A stretch of 64,000 nt of DNA from Crossiella cryophila (GCF_014204915.1 NZ_JACHMH010000001.1:6969501-7033500), one strand, 5' to 3'. Positions 26,675 through 36,107 are shown, counted from the first letter of the stretch. A program made the numbers and translations. Notes: generated from the sequence alone by a model not told the origin.

Positions 26675-29600
26675 ATGAACCGAAGAACACGGGGGCTGGC
26701 CGGGCTGCTGGCCCTGGCCGTCACGAGCACCGCGCTGACCGCGGCCACGCCAGCCACGGCCGCACCACACACCACCGGCACAACTGGCCCGGCGCACCAG
26801 GTCACGCTGATCACCGGCGACCGGGTGCAGGCCCGGCAACGCGCCGACGGCGACTGGAACCTGTCCGTCGAACCGGCCCAGGGCGGTGCCACGCTGAGCT
26901 ACCGGCAGTTCCCGGTGACCCGCGCCGGCCGCACCGACTGGTACCTGGTGCCGCGCCAGGCCGATCCACTGCTCGCCGAGGGTGTGCTGGACCGCGAGCT
27001 GTTCAACATCACCGGCTTGATCCGGCAGGGCTACGACGACGCCCGCCAGGACACGGTCCCGCTGCTGGTGGAGTATCCGGAGGGCGGCACCCGCCGGGCC
27101 GCTGAACTCCGTGGGGCACGGGTGCAGCGTGAGCTGTCCAGCCTGAACGTGGCGGTGGTGGCCGAGCCCAAGGCGGAGGCGGCCGAGTTCTGGCGTGGGC
27201 TGACCGAGGGCGGTCCGGCCCGGCTGGCCGGTGGGGTGCGCCGGATCTGGCTCAACGGCAAGGTTTCGGTCGCGCTGGACACCAGCGTCGGGCAGGTCGG
27301 CGCGCCGGTGGCGTGGCAGGCCGGGTTCACCGGCAAGGGTGTCACGGTGGCGGTGCTGGACACCGGGATCGATGACACGCATCCGGATGTGGCCGGGAAG
27401 GTCAAGCACCGCAAGGACTTCACCGGCAAGGGCAACGTCACCGACGGCCATGGGCACGGCACGCACGTGGCCGCCACCGTGGCGGGCTCGGGTGCGGCCG
27501 GTGGCGGCAAGTACAAGGGCGTCGCGCCGGAGGCCGATCTCGCGGTGGGCAAGGTGCTCGACGACTCGGGCACCGTGACGGCCGATTCCGTCCTGCGCGG
27601 CATGGAGTGGGCCGCCGCCGAGGTCAAGGCCAGGATCGTCAGCATGAGCCTGGGCGGCGTCCCGACCGACGGCCTCGATCCGCTGTCGCAGGCGGTGAAC
27701 ACGTTGACCCGCAAGCACAACACGCTGTTCGTGATCGCCGCGGGCAACCTCTCCGGCCCCGGCTCGGTGATTTCGCCTGGCGCGGCCGATCTCGCGCTGA
27801 CCGTGGGCAGCATCACCAAGTCCGGCGGCCGGTCCGACTTCTCCAGCCAGGGACCGCGCCTCGGCGACGGCGCGGTGAAGCCGGAGATCTCCGCGCCGGG
27901 CAGTGACATCGTGGCCGCGCGCGGGACCGGCACCGCCCTGGGTGAGCCGGTGAACGAGCGCTACACCAGCGTTTCCGGCACCTCGATGGCCACCCCGCAC
28001 GTGGCCGGTGGCGCGGCCATCCTGGCCCAGCAGCACCCGGACTGGACCGCGGAGCAGCTCAAGTCCGCGCTGGTGGGCACGGCCGACCCGGTGGGCGACC
28101 TCAGCGTGTTCGCCGCGGGCACCGGCCGGATGGATCTCGGCAAGGCCGTCGGCGCCAAGGTGACGGCGACGCCGAGCGCGCACAACGCGTTCCTGAAATG
28201 GCCTGCCACCGCACCGGTCACCCGCACCGTGACCTACACCAACCCGGGCAGCGCGCCGCTGCCCCTCGGCCTGAAATTGGACCTGGCCGACACCGCGGGC
28301 GCACCTGCCCCGGCCGGGCTGGCCAAGCTGTCCGCCGGCTCGGTCACCGTGCCCGCGGGCGGCCAGGCGAGCGTGACGATCACGGTGACCCCGCGCACGG
28401 CCAAGGCCGGTAGTTACGGCGGCACCCTCACCGCCACCGGTGGCGGCGCCACCCTGCGCACCGCGGTGGGGGTGCACGAGGAAGGTGAGCACCACGACGT
28501 CACCGCCAAGGTGCTGCGACCCGATGGCGTTCCGGCCACGGTGGCCGACGGGGTCAGCATCGAGATCATCCGCCAGCAGGACGGCAAGCCGCACTGGCTG
28601 CGGCTGGACGAGACGCTCCGGCTCCCACCGGGCGCCTACACCGTGCTCGGTTCGCTGGACCTGCGCAGGCCAGGCGCGGAACCGGCGGTGGTCAGCTTCA
28701 GCAACCCGGAGATCCGGATCAGCAAGGCCACCACGCTGAGTTTCGACCTGCGCCAGGCCAAGCAGGTCCGGATCGGCACCGACCAGCCCACGGCCCGCGC
28801 GGGCGCCCTGGTCGCCCAGGAGCGGGTGCTGCCCAAGGACGGGAAGGCCCACACCTCGACCCACAGCGTGGATGCCAGGTTCGGCCAGCTCTTCAGCTAC
28901 TCCACCCCCGGCGTCAGCTCGGCCGCCTATGGCTACGCGAACAGCGCGCGACTGCTGGAGCCGGACATCGAACTGTTCACCGAGGGCGCGCGGCGGGAGG
29001 AGATGGGCGCCAGGTGGTTCTCCGATTCCGCGCAGGAACCGGTCAACGCCAGACTGCCCTCGGTCTACGCCGGTGACGGCTCGGCGGCGGCGCTGGCCAA
29101 GGTCGAGGTCAAGGGCAGATTCGTGGTGATCAGCCCGACCGCCCAGACCGGCACGGACGAGTTGTACCAACGGATCAGCGCGATCAAGGCGGCCGGTGGC
29201 CTGGCCGTCGGGATCCACACCACGACGTCGCGCTCCCGCACGTCGCACGCCGCCACGGATCCGGCGGTGCTGCCCTCGCTGTACCTCGAATACCAGTACG
29301 GACCCAGGTTCGTCGAGTACGCCAAGACCGGCGGGCCGGTGTCCCTGCACACCCGGCAGGGCAGCAGGCACCGCTACGAACTGGCCTTCCCCTCCCCCGG
29401 CAAGTTCCCGGCCACACTCGACCATCAGGTCAATACCGCCGACCTGGCCGCGGTCAGCACCGCCTACCACGGGTATCCGGCGGACTCCCCGCCCAGGATC
29501 AGCGCCTCGATGGCCGCACTCGGCGGCTGGATCGGCGTCGGCGGGTCCGACCGGGGAGTCGCCTCGGCCGAACGGGTCGAGCATTTCACCCCCGGCGAGT

Positions 29601-30364
29601 GGGGCCTGGAGGTCCGCGGCCCGAGCTACCTCGCGGGCAGCCTGACAGGTCAGGCGAAGCTGGCGGCGGGCAAGTCCTACCGCATGGAGTGGAACAGGGC
29701 GGTCAACGGTCCCGGGTTCGCCGGCACCATCAGCAACGACCTCGGCCAGCACCACCCGTGGGCCTGGGCCACCGGCGAGGTCATGGACGTCACCGTGCCC
29801 TGGTTCACCGACGCCGCCGGTCACCCCAGGGGCAGTGATCAGTACGGCTACGTCGACAAGGGCACGACCGTGTTGTACGGCGACGGCGTGGAACGGGGCA
29901 GGCACAGCGAACCCGGCCGCGGCGTGTTCCTGCGCGGCAACGCCAGCGCCTACCGCCTGGAAGCCGAGATCAGCCGGGACGCCTCCTGGTGGCGGACCTC
30001 GACGAAGATCAGCGTGGCCTGGTCCTTCGCCCGGCCGCAGTTCATCACCGGCGCGCTGCCGTTGCTCGCCGTGCGCTACGCCCCACCGGTGGACCTGCGC
30101 AACCTGGCGCCGGGTGACCGCGAGTTCACCATCCCGGTGACCGTGCCCCGCCAGGACGGCCCGGCCAAGGCCACCAGCCTCACCGTCGACTACTCGGTAG
30201 ACGACGGCGCGACCTGGCAGTCGGCCAAGGTCGCACCGGCCCCGACCGGTTGGTCGGTAACGGTGCGAAACCCGGCGAGGGGGTTCGTGTCCTTGCGGGC
30301 CAAGGCGTCGGAGGGGGCGAACGCGGTGGAGCAGACCGTGCTCAGGGCGTACGAGATCGGCTGA
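26675..30364 (+). CDS. Secreted S8-family serine peptidase, copy 1
   Basis: 1229 residues with a Sec signal peptide (TRGLAGLLALAVTSTALTAA). A prodomain-like region of about 170 residues is followed by the subtilisin catalytic domain: VAVLDTGIDDTHPDV (Asp about 229), GHGHGTHVAATVAG (His about 261) and SGTSMATPHVAGG (Ser about 437). Residues about 500-600 look like a fibronectin-type domain (FLKWPATAPVTRTVTYTNPG), and 600-1229 form several beta-rich modules of unknown role. It digests proteins outside the cell and is probably self-processed. A close paralog lies 1.3 kb downstream. A strong hairpin follows the stop. Confidence 0.93.
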   Translation: MNRRTRGLAGLLALAVTSTALTAATPATAAPHTTGTTGPAHQVTLITGDRVQARQRADGDWNLSVEPAQGGATLSYRQFPVTRAGRTDWYLVPRQADPLLAEGVLDRELFNITGLIRQGYDDARQDTVPLLVEYPEGGTRRAAELRGARVQRELSSLNVAVVAEPKAEAAEFWRGLTEGGPARLAGGVRRIWLNGKVSVALDTSVGQVGAPVAWQAGFTGKGVTVAVLDTGIDDTHPDVAGKVKHRKDFTGKGNVTDGHGHGTHVAATVAGSGAAGGGKYKGVAPEADLAVGKVLDDSGTVTADSVLRGMEWAAAEVKARIVSMSLGGVPTDGLDPLSQAVNTLTRKHNTLFVIAAGNLSGPGSVISPGAADLALTVGSITKSGGRSDFSSQGPRLGDGAVKPEISAPGSDIVAARGTGTALGEPVNERYTSVSGTSMATPHVAGGAAILAQQHPDWTAEQLKSALVGTADPVGDLSVFAAGTGRMDLGKAVGAKVTATPSAHNAFLKWPATAPVTRTVTYTNPGSAPLPLGLKLDLADTAGAPAPAGLAKLSAGSVTVPAGGQASVTITVTPRTAKAGSYGGTLTATGGGATLRTAVGVHEEGEHHDVTAKVLRPDGVPATVADGVSIEIIRQQDGKPHWLRLDETLRLPPGAYTVLGSLDLRRPGAEPAVVSFSNPEIRISKATTLSFDLRQAKQVRIGTDQPTARAGALVAQERVLPKDGKAHTSTHSVDARFGQLFSYSTPGVSSAAYGYANSARLLEPDIELFTEGARREEMGARWFSDSAQEPVNARLPSVYAGDGSAAALAKVEVKGRFVVISPTAQTGTDELYQRISAIKAAGGLAVGIHTTTSRSRTSHAATDPAVLPSLYLEYQYGPRFVEYAKTGGPVSLHTRQGSRHRYELAFPSPGKFPATLDHQVNTADLAAVSTAYHGYPADSPPRISASMAALGGWIGVGGSDRGVASAERVEHFTPGEWGLEVRGPSYLAGSLTGQAKLAAGKSYRMEWNRAVNGPGFAGTISNDLGQHHPWAWATGEVMDVTVPWFTDAAGHPRGSDQYGYVDKGTTVLYGDGVERGRHSEPGRGVFLRGNASAYRLEAEISRDASWWRTSTKISVAWSFARPQFITGALPLLAVRYAPPVDLRNLAPGDREFTIPVTVPRQDGPAKATSLTVDYSVDDGATWQSAKVAPAPTGWSVTVRNPARGFVSLRAKASEGANAVEQTVLRAYEIG

Positions 30365-30386
30365 TCCGCTAGTGGGTTGACAGGGA

Positions 30387-30440
30387 GTGCGCGGCCCCGG
30401 CGAGGCACAGGGTGACCTCGTCCTCGCCGGGGCCGCGCAC
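30387..30440 (+). terminator. Strong hairpin terminator after subtilase 1
   Basis: A perfect 19-base inverted repeat (30387-30405 and 30422-30440) with a 16-base loop, 22 bases after the stop codon. Because it ends at 30440, it also argues against a translation start at 30387 for the next gene. Confidence 0.8.
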
Positions 30441-30449
30441 CGCGCCACG

Positions 30450-31172
30450 GTGTGCCGAATCCTCGGTGTCACCGCCGGTGCGCTGGCCGCCGGATGGCTG
30501 GCCACCGTCACCGACGGACTGGGGCTGGGACTGGCGTTGGCACCCGCCGCGTTCGCGGTGTGCGTGCTGACCGGGGTGCTCATCGGCGAGCTGATCGCGG
30601 TGCCGGTCGGCGGGGTGGCGCGCAGTGCGCTGCTGGAGGTGCGCGCGGCCCGGAACTACCTGCCGCGGGGCCGGGTGCGCTGGGTGCTCGGGCTGGCCGC
30701 CACGTTGTTCGCGCTGCTCGCCGGGACCAGCCTGGCCGGGTCCGCCGACGATCTCGGCCGCGCCGGGCGGGCGCTGAGTGTGGCCTGCGCCAACGGCTCG
30801 ACGCAGTCCGCGAGCCCCTGGCCGGGCACCTACTACGCGCTGCCGGTGGCCGCCGTGGTGCTCATCGGCGGCGGGCTGGCGGTGTTCGTGGGCCGGGTGC
30901 TGCGCGACCGGTCGCGGCCGGGGATCGAGGATCGCACCCGGGCCGCCGACGAGGTGTTGCGCGCGCGGAGCATGCTGGCGATCACCGGGGCCTGCGGGGT
31001 GCTGGTGGCGGCTCCGCTGGCCGGGACCGCGCTGTTCACCGGGATGGCCTTGCTGCGGCTGTGTTCGGCCAACAGCCTGCTGCCGGTGCTGGGCTGGGTG
31101 GCGCTGGCGATCGCCGGGGTGGCCGTGGTGGCGGGTCTCCGGTTCGCCGCCGACCTTGTGCCTGGGCGGTGA
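30450..31172 (+). CDS. Five-helix membrane protein of unknown function
   Basis: 240 residues from GTG 30450, the first start after the terminator hairpin; no good ribosome site is visible, so translation may be leaderless. Five or six hydrophobic helices: about residues 4-50 (two), 80-98, 135-157, 185-210 and 215-235. The family is not recognised. Its stop is 4 bases before the GntR gene, so the two form a unit. Membrane protein plus small GntR regulator of the YtrA type is a common actinomycete arrangement. Confidence 0.7.
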   Translation: MCRILGVTAGALAAGWLATVTDGLGLGLALAPAAFAVCVLTGVLIGELIAVPVGGVARSALLEVRAARNYLPRGRVRWVLGLAATLFALLAGTSLAGSADDLGRAGRALSVACANGSTQSASPWPGTYYALPVAAVVLIGGGLAVFVGRVLRDRSRPGIEDRTRAADEVLRARSMLAITGACGVLVAAPLAGTALFTGMALLRLCSANSLLPVLGWVALAIAGVAVVAGLRFAADLVPGR

Positions 31173-31176
31173 TCCG

Positions 31177-31560
31177 GTGCCGCCCCGCATCCTGGTCAGC
31201 ACCTCCAGCGCGATCCCGCCGTACGAGCAGATCCGGTCCCAGCTGGCCGGGCTGATCAGCGACGGCGTGCTCGCCGCGGACGAGCGGCTGCCCCCGGTCC
31301 GGCAACTGGCCGCCGACCTCGGCCTGGCCGCGGGCACGATCGCCAGGGCCTATCGCGAGCTGGAACAGGCCGGGTACGTGGTGTCCCGTCGCGGTGGCGG
31401 TACCCGGGTGGCCGCGGCGCCGGTGCGGGCCACGGCGGATCTCGCCACGCTCGCCGGGTACGCCGACGCCTATGTCGCCCAGGCCCGGCGGCTCGGGGCC
31501 GATGACGAGCTGCTCCTGGACGCGGTCCGCCAGGTGCTGCGGAGACCGTTGCCGGACTAG
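31177..31560 (+). CDS. GntR-family transcriptional regulator (YtrA-like)
   Basis: 127 residues from GTG 31177. The winged helix-turn-helix is clear (PPYEQIRSQLAGLISDG, then LPPVRQLAADLGLAAGTIAR, then YRELEQAGYVVSRRGGGTRV). After it there is only a tail of about 50 residues, typical of the short YtrA subfamily. It directly follows the membrane protein gene and probably controls that operon. Confidence 0.88.
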   Translation: MPPRILVSTSSAIPPYEQIRSQLAGLISDGVLAADERLPPVRQLAADLGLAAGTIARAYRELEQAGYVVSRRGGGTRVAAAPVRATADLATLAGYADAYVAQARRLGADDELLLDAVRQVLRRPLPD

Positions 31561-31613
31561 GCCGGACGGGTGGCGAGGGGAACCCGCACCCGGGGCCGGA
31601 CAGAACTCAGGCA

Positions 31614-31634
31614 GGGGCCGCGTCCGTCGGCCCC
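31614..31634 (+). promoter_or_regulatory. Leader hairpin upstream of subtilase 2
   Basis: GGGGCCG (31614-31620) pairs perfectly with CGGCCCC (31628-31634), ending 25 bases before the ATG. It matches the hairpin and position in front of subtilase 1. Both starts are preceded by a GAGGGGGT ribosome site. Confidence 0.45.
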
Positions 31635-31659
31635 GGTTGTGCACTGAGGGGGTCCATCG

Positions 31660-34600
31660 ATGAGCCGAAGACGACGGATACTCGCCGTACTGCTGGCACT
31701 GGCCACCGCGGGCGCCACCCTGACGGTGGCACCACTGGCCGCCGCCGCACCGGCTGCCGCACCCGGCGCGTCCATCGCGGGCAGCGCGCACCAGGTCACC
31801 CTGATCACCGGGGACCGGGTGCGGGCACGGCAGGGGGCCGGTGAGGCCTGGAACCTCGCCATCGAGGCCGGGCAGGAGCGCGCGGCGGTCGGGTTCCGGC
31901 AGTTCCAGGTCACCCGCGGCGGTCGCACCGACTGGTACCTGGTGCCGTTGAGCGCGGAACGGGCGCTGGCCGAGGGGCGGCTGGATCGCGAGCTGTTCAA
32001 CATCACCGGGCTGATCCGGCAGGGTTTCGACGACGCGCGCAGCAAGCACCTGCCGCTGCTGGTGGAGTACCCGGAGGCAGGGGCACGCGGTGCGGTGGCG
32101 CTGGCCGGGGCGACCGTGCGGAAGGACCTGCCGGAGGTGAACCTGGCCGCGGTGGAGGAGCAGAAGGAGCGCGCGAGCGAGTTCTGGCACGAACTCACGA
32201 ACCCGGGTCCGGCCGCGTTCGCCGGTGGGTTGCGCAAGATCTGGCTCAACGGCAAGGTTTCCGCCTCGCTGGACACCAGTGTCGGCCAGGTCGGCGCGCC
32301 GGTGGCCTGGCAGGGCGGGCACACCGGCAAGGGGGTCACCGTCGCGGTACTGGACACCGGGATCGACGACAGTCACCCGGATCTGGCCGGGAAGGTCAAG
32401 CACAGCAAGGACTTCAGCGGTAAGGGCAACGTCAAGGACGGTGACGGGCACGGCACGCACGTGGCGGCCACCGCGGTCGGCACCGGCGCGGCCGAGGGCG
32501 GCAAGTACAAGGGCGTCGCACCGGAGGCCGATCTGGCCGTGGGCAAGGTGCTCGGGGACAACGGCAGCGGCAGTTTCGCCGACATCATCGCGGGGATGAC
32601 CTGGGCGGCGGCCGAGGTCAAGGCCAAGGTGATCAACCTGAGCCTGGGCGGTGGCCCGAGCGACGGCACCGATCCGATGTCGCAGGCGGTCAACACGTTG
32701 TCCCGCAAGCACAACACGTTGTTCGTGGCGGCCGCGGGCAATGACGGCCATCCGGGCTGGGTGGCCAGTCCGTCCACCGCCGACCTCGCGCTGAGCGTGG
32801 GCAGCCTGACCAAATCCGGAGCCCGCTCGCCCTTCTCCAGCATGGGTCCGCGGGACGGGGACGGCGCGGTCAAGCCGGAGGTTTCCGCGCCGGGCAGTGA
32901 CATCGTGGCCGCCCGCGCGGCAGGCACCGCCATGGGCACCCCGGTGAATGACCGCTACACCAAGGCTTCCGGCACCTCCATGGCCGCCCCGCACGTGGCC
33001 GGTGGCGCGGCCATCCTGGCCCAGCAGCACCCGGACTGGACCGCCGAGCAACTCAAGGCCGCGCTGGTGTCCACCGCGAACCCGGTGGCGGAGCACGGGG
33101 TGTTCGAGGTGGGCGCCGGGCGGCTGGACGTGGGCAAGGCGGCCACGGCGAAGCTGCACGCGTCGCCGAGCGGGCACAACGTGTTCCTCAAGTGGCCGGG
33201 CACCGCGACGCAGAACCGCACCGTGACCTACACCAACTCCGGCAGCACGCCGGTCACCCTCGCCCTGAAACTCGACCTCACCGGCGTCCCCGGATCCGCC
33301 AGTCCGGTCAAGCTCTCCGCGGACTCGGTGACCGTGCCTGCGGGCGGTCAGGCCGCCGTGACGGTCGGGTTCACCCCGCGTGCGGCCAAAGCCGGGAACT
33401 ACACCGGCACCCTCACCGCCACCGGTGGCGGCACCACCCTGCGCACCCTGATCGGCGCGAACGAGGAGGGCGAGCACTACGACGTCGACGCCAGGATCCT
33501 GCGCCGGGACGGCAAACTCGCCACGCTGGCGGACCAGGGCCGCCTCTGGCTGAACAACCTGGCCGACGGCAGGCACTACCCGATCCCGTTCAGCGGCAGC
33601 ACCCGGGTCCCACCGGGTACCTACCGGTTGGAAGGTTCGGTGCACACCCCGCGACCCGGTGCGGAGCCGAGCATCACCACCTTCGCCAACCCGGAGCTGC
33701 GCATCGGCAAGGCCACCACGCTGCACTTCGACGCGCGGCAGGCCAAGCAGGTCCGGATCAGCACCGACCAGCCTGCGGCCAGGGGCGGCTACTGGGTCTC
33801 GCAGATGTTCAGCCGGGACAAGCAGTCCGGGCAGATGCGGGGCGGGGGCTACGGGCTGAGCACCCGGTTCAGCGAGCTGTACAGCTGGTCCGCGCCCGGG
33901 GTCAGCTCCCCCGATTTCGCCTACTCCAACACCCAGCGGCTGGAGGAGCCGGAGGTCGAGCTGTTCACCGAGGGCCCGCGGCGCAGCGAGCTGTACGCGG
34001 GCTGGCTGCGCGGGGCGACCCGGGAGGCGCTGAACCTGAAGCTGCCCAGCGTGTTCGGTGCCGGCGGCACGGTGGAGGAGCTGGCCAAGGTCGACGCCAA
34101 GGGCAAGATCGTGGTCCTCGGGCTCGGCTCGATCAGCTATGACGAGGTGTACCAACGAATCCGCAACGTCAAGGCCGCCGGTGGTCTGGCCACCGTGCTC
34201 TACCCCGTCGATGAGGCGCCCTTCCGCGCCGGGGCGAGGTCCGACCGCGAGGAGGAGGTGGTACTGCCCTCGTTCAAGGTCTACGGGGCATCGGTGGCCA
34301 GGATCGCCGAGTACGCCAGGACCGGCGGCCCGCTCTCGCTGACCACCCGCACGGCCAGCAAGCACCGCTACGACCTGGCGTTCCCCTCCCCCGGCAAGGT
34401 CCCGGCCAAGCTCGACTACCCGGTCAAAACCGCCGAGCTGGCCGCGGTCACCATGGCCTACCACGGTTTCCGCGCGGACGATCCGGCCATCGTCGGCTCC
34501 TACGTCAACGCCTTCGGCGGCCAGATCGGCGTCAACGTGCACAACCAGGCGATCAGCTCCGGCGAACGGGTCGAGCACTTCACCCCCGGCGACTGGGAGA

Positions 34601-35352
34601 TCAACGTCAGCGGTTACTGGGCGGCCTCCGGCAGCCTGACCGCCAGGGCGAGGCTGGAGGGCGGCAAGACCTACCGGCAGGAGTGGAACAAGGCGGTCGG
34701 CAGTCCAGGGTTCACCGGCACCACCAGCAACGACCTCGGCGAGAACCACCCGTGGGTCTGGGCCAAGGGCGACCTGATCGACGTGACCGTGCCCTGGTTC
34801 ACCGACGCCGCCGGGCATCCCAGGGTGGTGCAGCCCGCGTGGGGTTATGACACGGGTTCGACCACCCTGTACGGCGATGGCCGGGAACTGGGTCGGCACG
34901 CCGAACCTGGCCGGGGCGTGTTCCTGCGCGGCCAGGCCCGCGAGTACCGCCTGGAAGCCGAGCTGACCAGGACCGCGTCCTGGTGGCGCACGTCCACGAG
35001 GATCCAGTCCGCCTGGACCTTCGCCAGTCCCCGCGACGGCGCGCTGCCACTGTTCAACGTCCGCTACGCGCCACCGGTCAACATCCACAACCTCGCGCCG
35101 GGCGGCCAGGACTTCACCATCCCGGTCACCGTGCCCCGCCAGGACGGCCCGGCCAAGGCCACCAGCCTCACCGTCGACTACTCGGTAGACGACGGCGCGA
35201 CCTGGCAACAGGCCAACGTCACACCGCTCCCGACCGGTTGGTCGGTAACCGTGCGCAACCCGGCCAGCGGGTTCGTGTCCCTGCGTGCCAAGGCATCCGA
35301 CGGCGAGGCGTCGGTGGAGCAGACCGTGCTCAAGGCATACGAGATCGGCTGA
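31660..35352 (+). CDS. Secreted S8-family serine peptidase, copy 2
   Basis: 1230 residues with a signal peptide (RRRRILAVLLALATAGATLTV). Same architecture as the copy at 26675: prodomain-like region, subtilisin domain with VAVLDTGIDDSHPDL (Asp about 232), GDGHGTHVAATAVG (His about 264) and SGTSMAAPHVAGG (Ser about 440), then fibronectin-like and other beta-rich modules. It is a functional-looking extracellular protease. Long stretches are identical to copy 1 at the DNA level, including 80 bases near the 3' end, which points to recent duplication or gene conversion. It ends in a hairpin. Confidence 0.93.
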   Translation: MSRRRRILAVLLALATAGATLTVAPLAAAAPAAAPGASIAGSAHQVTLITGDRVRARQGAGEAWNLAIEAGQERAAVGFRQFQVTRGGRTDWYLVPLSAERALAEGRLDRELFNITGLIRQGFDDARSKHLPLLVEYPEAGARGAVALAGATVRKDLPEVNLAAVEEQKERASEFWHELTNPGPAAFAGGLRKIWLNGKVSASLDTSVGQVGAPVAWQGGHTGKGVTVAVLDTGIDDSHPDLAGKVKHSKDFSGKGNVKDGDGHGTHVAATAVGTGAAEGGKYKGVAPEADLAVGKVLGDNGSGSFADIIAGMTWAAAEVKAKVINLSLGGGPSDGTDPMSQAVNTLSRKHNTLFVAAAGNDGHPGWVASPSTADLALSVGSLTKSGARSPFSSMGPRDGDGAVKPEVSAPGSDIVAARAAGTAMGTPVNDRYTKASGTSMAAPHVAGGAAILAQQHPDWTAEQLKAALVSTANPVAEHGVFEVGAGRLDVGKAATAKLHASPSGHNVFLKWPGTATQNRTVTYTNSGSTPVTLALKLDLTGVPGSASPVKLSADSVTVPAGGQAAVTVGFTPRAAKAGNYTGTLTATGGGTTLRTLIGANEEGEHYDVDARILRRDGKLATLADQGRLWLNNLADGRHYPIPFSGSTRVPPGTYRLEGSVHTPRPGAEPSITTFANPELRIGKATTLHFDARQAKQVRISTDQPAARGGYWVSQMFSRDKQSGQMRGGGYGLSTRFSELYSWSAPGVSSPDFAYSNTQRLEEPEVELFTEGPRRSELYAGWLRGATREALNLKLPSVFGAGGTVEELAKVDAKGKIVVLGLGSISYDEVYQRIRNVKAAGGLATVLYPVDEAPFRAGARSDREEEVVLPSFKVYGASVARIAEYARTGGPLSLTTRTASKHRYDLAFPSPGKVPAKLDYPVKTAELAAVTMAYHGFRADDPAIVGSYVNAFGGQIGVNVHNQAISSGERVEHFTPGDWEINVSGYWAASGSLTARARLEGGKTYRQEWNKAVGSPGFTGTTSNDLGENHPWVWAKGDLIDVTVPWFTDAAGHPRVVQPAWGYDTGSTTLYGDGRELGRHAEPGRGVFLRGQAREYRLEAELTRTASWWRTSTRIQSAWTFASPRDGALPLFNVRYAPPVNIHNLAPGGQDFTIPVTVPRQDGPAKATSLTVDYSVDDGATWQQANVTPLPTGWSVTVRNPASGFVSLRAKASDGEASVEQTVLKAYEIG

Positions 35353-35357
35353 TCCGA

Positions 35358-35394
35358 GTGGTGCAGGGGCCGGGCAGTCCGGCCCCTGCGCCAC
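35358..35394 (+). terminator. Hairpin terminator after subtilase 2
   Basis: A 16-base stem (35358-35373 and 35379-35394) with one mismatch and a GCAGT loop, 5 bases after the stop codon. Confidence 0.75.
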
Positions 35395-35468
35395 TGTGGA
35401 CCGGCGGAAATCGAGTTCCCCCGGCAACCCCGGCGCCGCTAGCCTGCGCAGCACGGAAAGGGGTTGCC

Positions 35469-35939
35469 ATGCACGAGGCCGTGCGCCGGGTCGAGAGCGT
35501 GTTGAGCGGACTGCCGCGCGCCGCCAGGATCCGCACCCTGACCGAGGACGTGCCCACCGCCGCGGCCGCCGCGGAGCTGGTCGGCTGCCCGGTCGGCGCG
35601 GTGGCCAACAGCCTGGTGTTCCTCGGCGACCACGGGCCGGTGCTCATCGTCAGCAGTGGCGCGCACCGGGTCGACCTGCGCAAAGCAGCGGCCGGGTTCG
35701 GGGTGGCCAAGCTCAGGCGGGCCGATCCCGAGGTGGTGCTGGCGGCCACCGGCCAGCCGGTCGGCGGCGTCGCCCCGATCGGGCATCCGGCCCCGCTGCC
35801 CACCCTGATCGACCTCACCCTGGCCGATCACCCGGAGCTGTGGGCGGGCGGCGGCGCCCGGCACACCCTGTTCGCCACGACTTTCGCCGAGCTGGTCGAA
35901 CTGACCGGCGGCACCCCGGCCGATATCAGGAAGCAGTGA
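35469..35939 (+). CDS. YbaK/EbsC-type aminoacyl-tRNA deacylase-like protein
   Basis: 156 residues from ATG 35469, with GGAAAGGGG about 6 bases upstream. The fold is that of YbaK/ProX editing proteins, which remove wrongly attached amino acids from tRNA. The VGAVANSLVFLGD, SSGAHRVDLRK and GGVAPIGH signatures are all visible. The position usually held by the important Lys (AKSLVF type) is Asn here, a change I believe is common in actinobacterial members; substrate range may differ. No neighbour suggests a dedicated tRNA role. Confidence 0.85.
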   Translation: MHEAVRRVESVLSGLPRAARIRTLTEDVPTAAAAAELVGCPVGAVANSLVFLGDHGPVLIVSSGAHRVDLRKAAAGFGVAKLRRADPEVVLAATGQPVGGVAPIGHPAPLPTLIDLTLADHPELWAGGGARHTLFATTFAELVELTGGTPADIRKQ

Positions 35940-35977
35940 CTTCCACCAGGAGCGGCATTCGGGCTTTCACCTATTTC

Positions 35978-36048
35978 GGTGATCATCTGAACCCATTAGG
36001 ATGATCATCTGGCGCGACACGTTTAACGGCTAATGCCCGATGATCACT
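35978..36048 (+). promoter_or_regulatory. Three GATGATCA repeats upstream of the hydroxylase/methyltransferase pair
   Basis: GGTGATCATCTG (35978-35989), GATGATCATCTG (36000-36011, its core a perfect 10-base palindrome) and GATGATCACTCT (36039-36048 for the first ten bases) precede the FAD hydroxylase gene by 60-130 bases. The spacings are 22 and 39 bases. The surrounding DNA is clearly less GC-rich than its neighbours. This looks like a regulator-binding array. Confidence 0.5.
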
Positions 36049-36107
36049 CTCAATTCCGCCCTTGCTAACTTGCTCGCGCACATCGGCGAATAAGGGAGCG
36101 GCGAAAC

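Noticed and set aside
30387-30449. Earlier GTG start for the membrane protein after subtilase 1
   Set aside because: This stretch is the 19-base terminator hairpin, so the coding start is placed after it.
26546-30583. 1345-codon open frame antisense to subtilase 1
   Set aside because: It lacks recognisable motifs and runs over a terminator and two promoters; the sense strand has a complete catalytic triad.
31036-35454. 1472-codon open frame antisense to subtilase 2 and the GntR gene
   Set aside because: Same reason; its sequence resembles the shadow of the first copy simply because the sense genes are paralogs.
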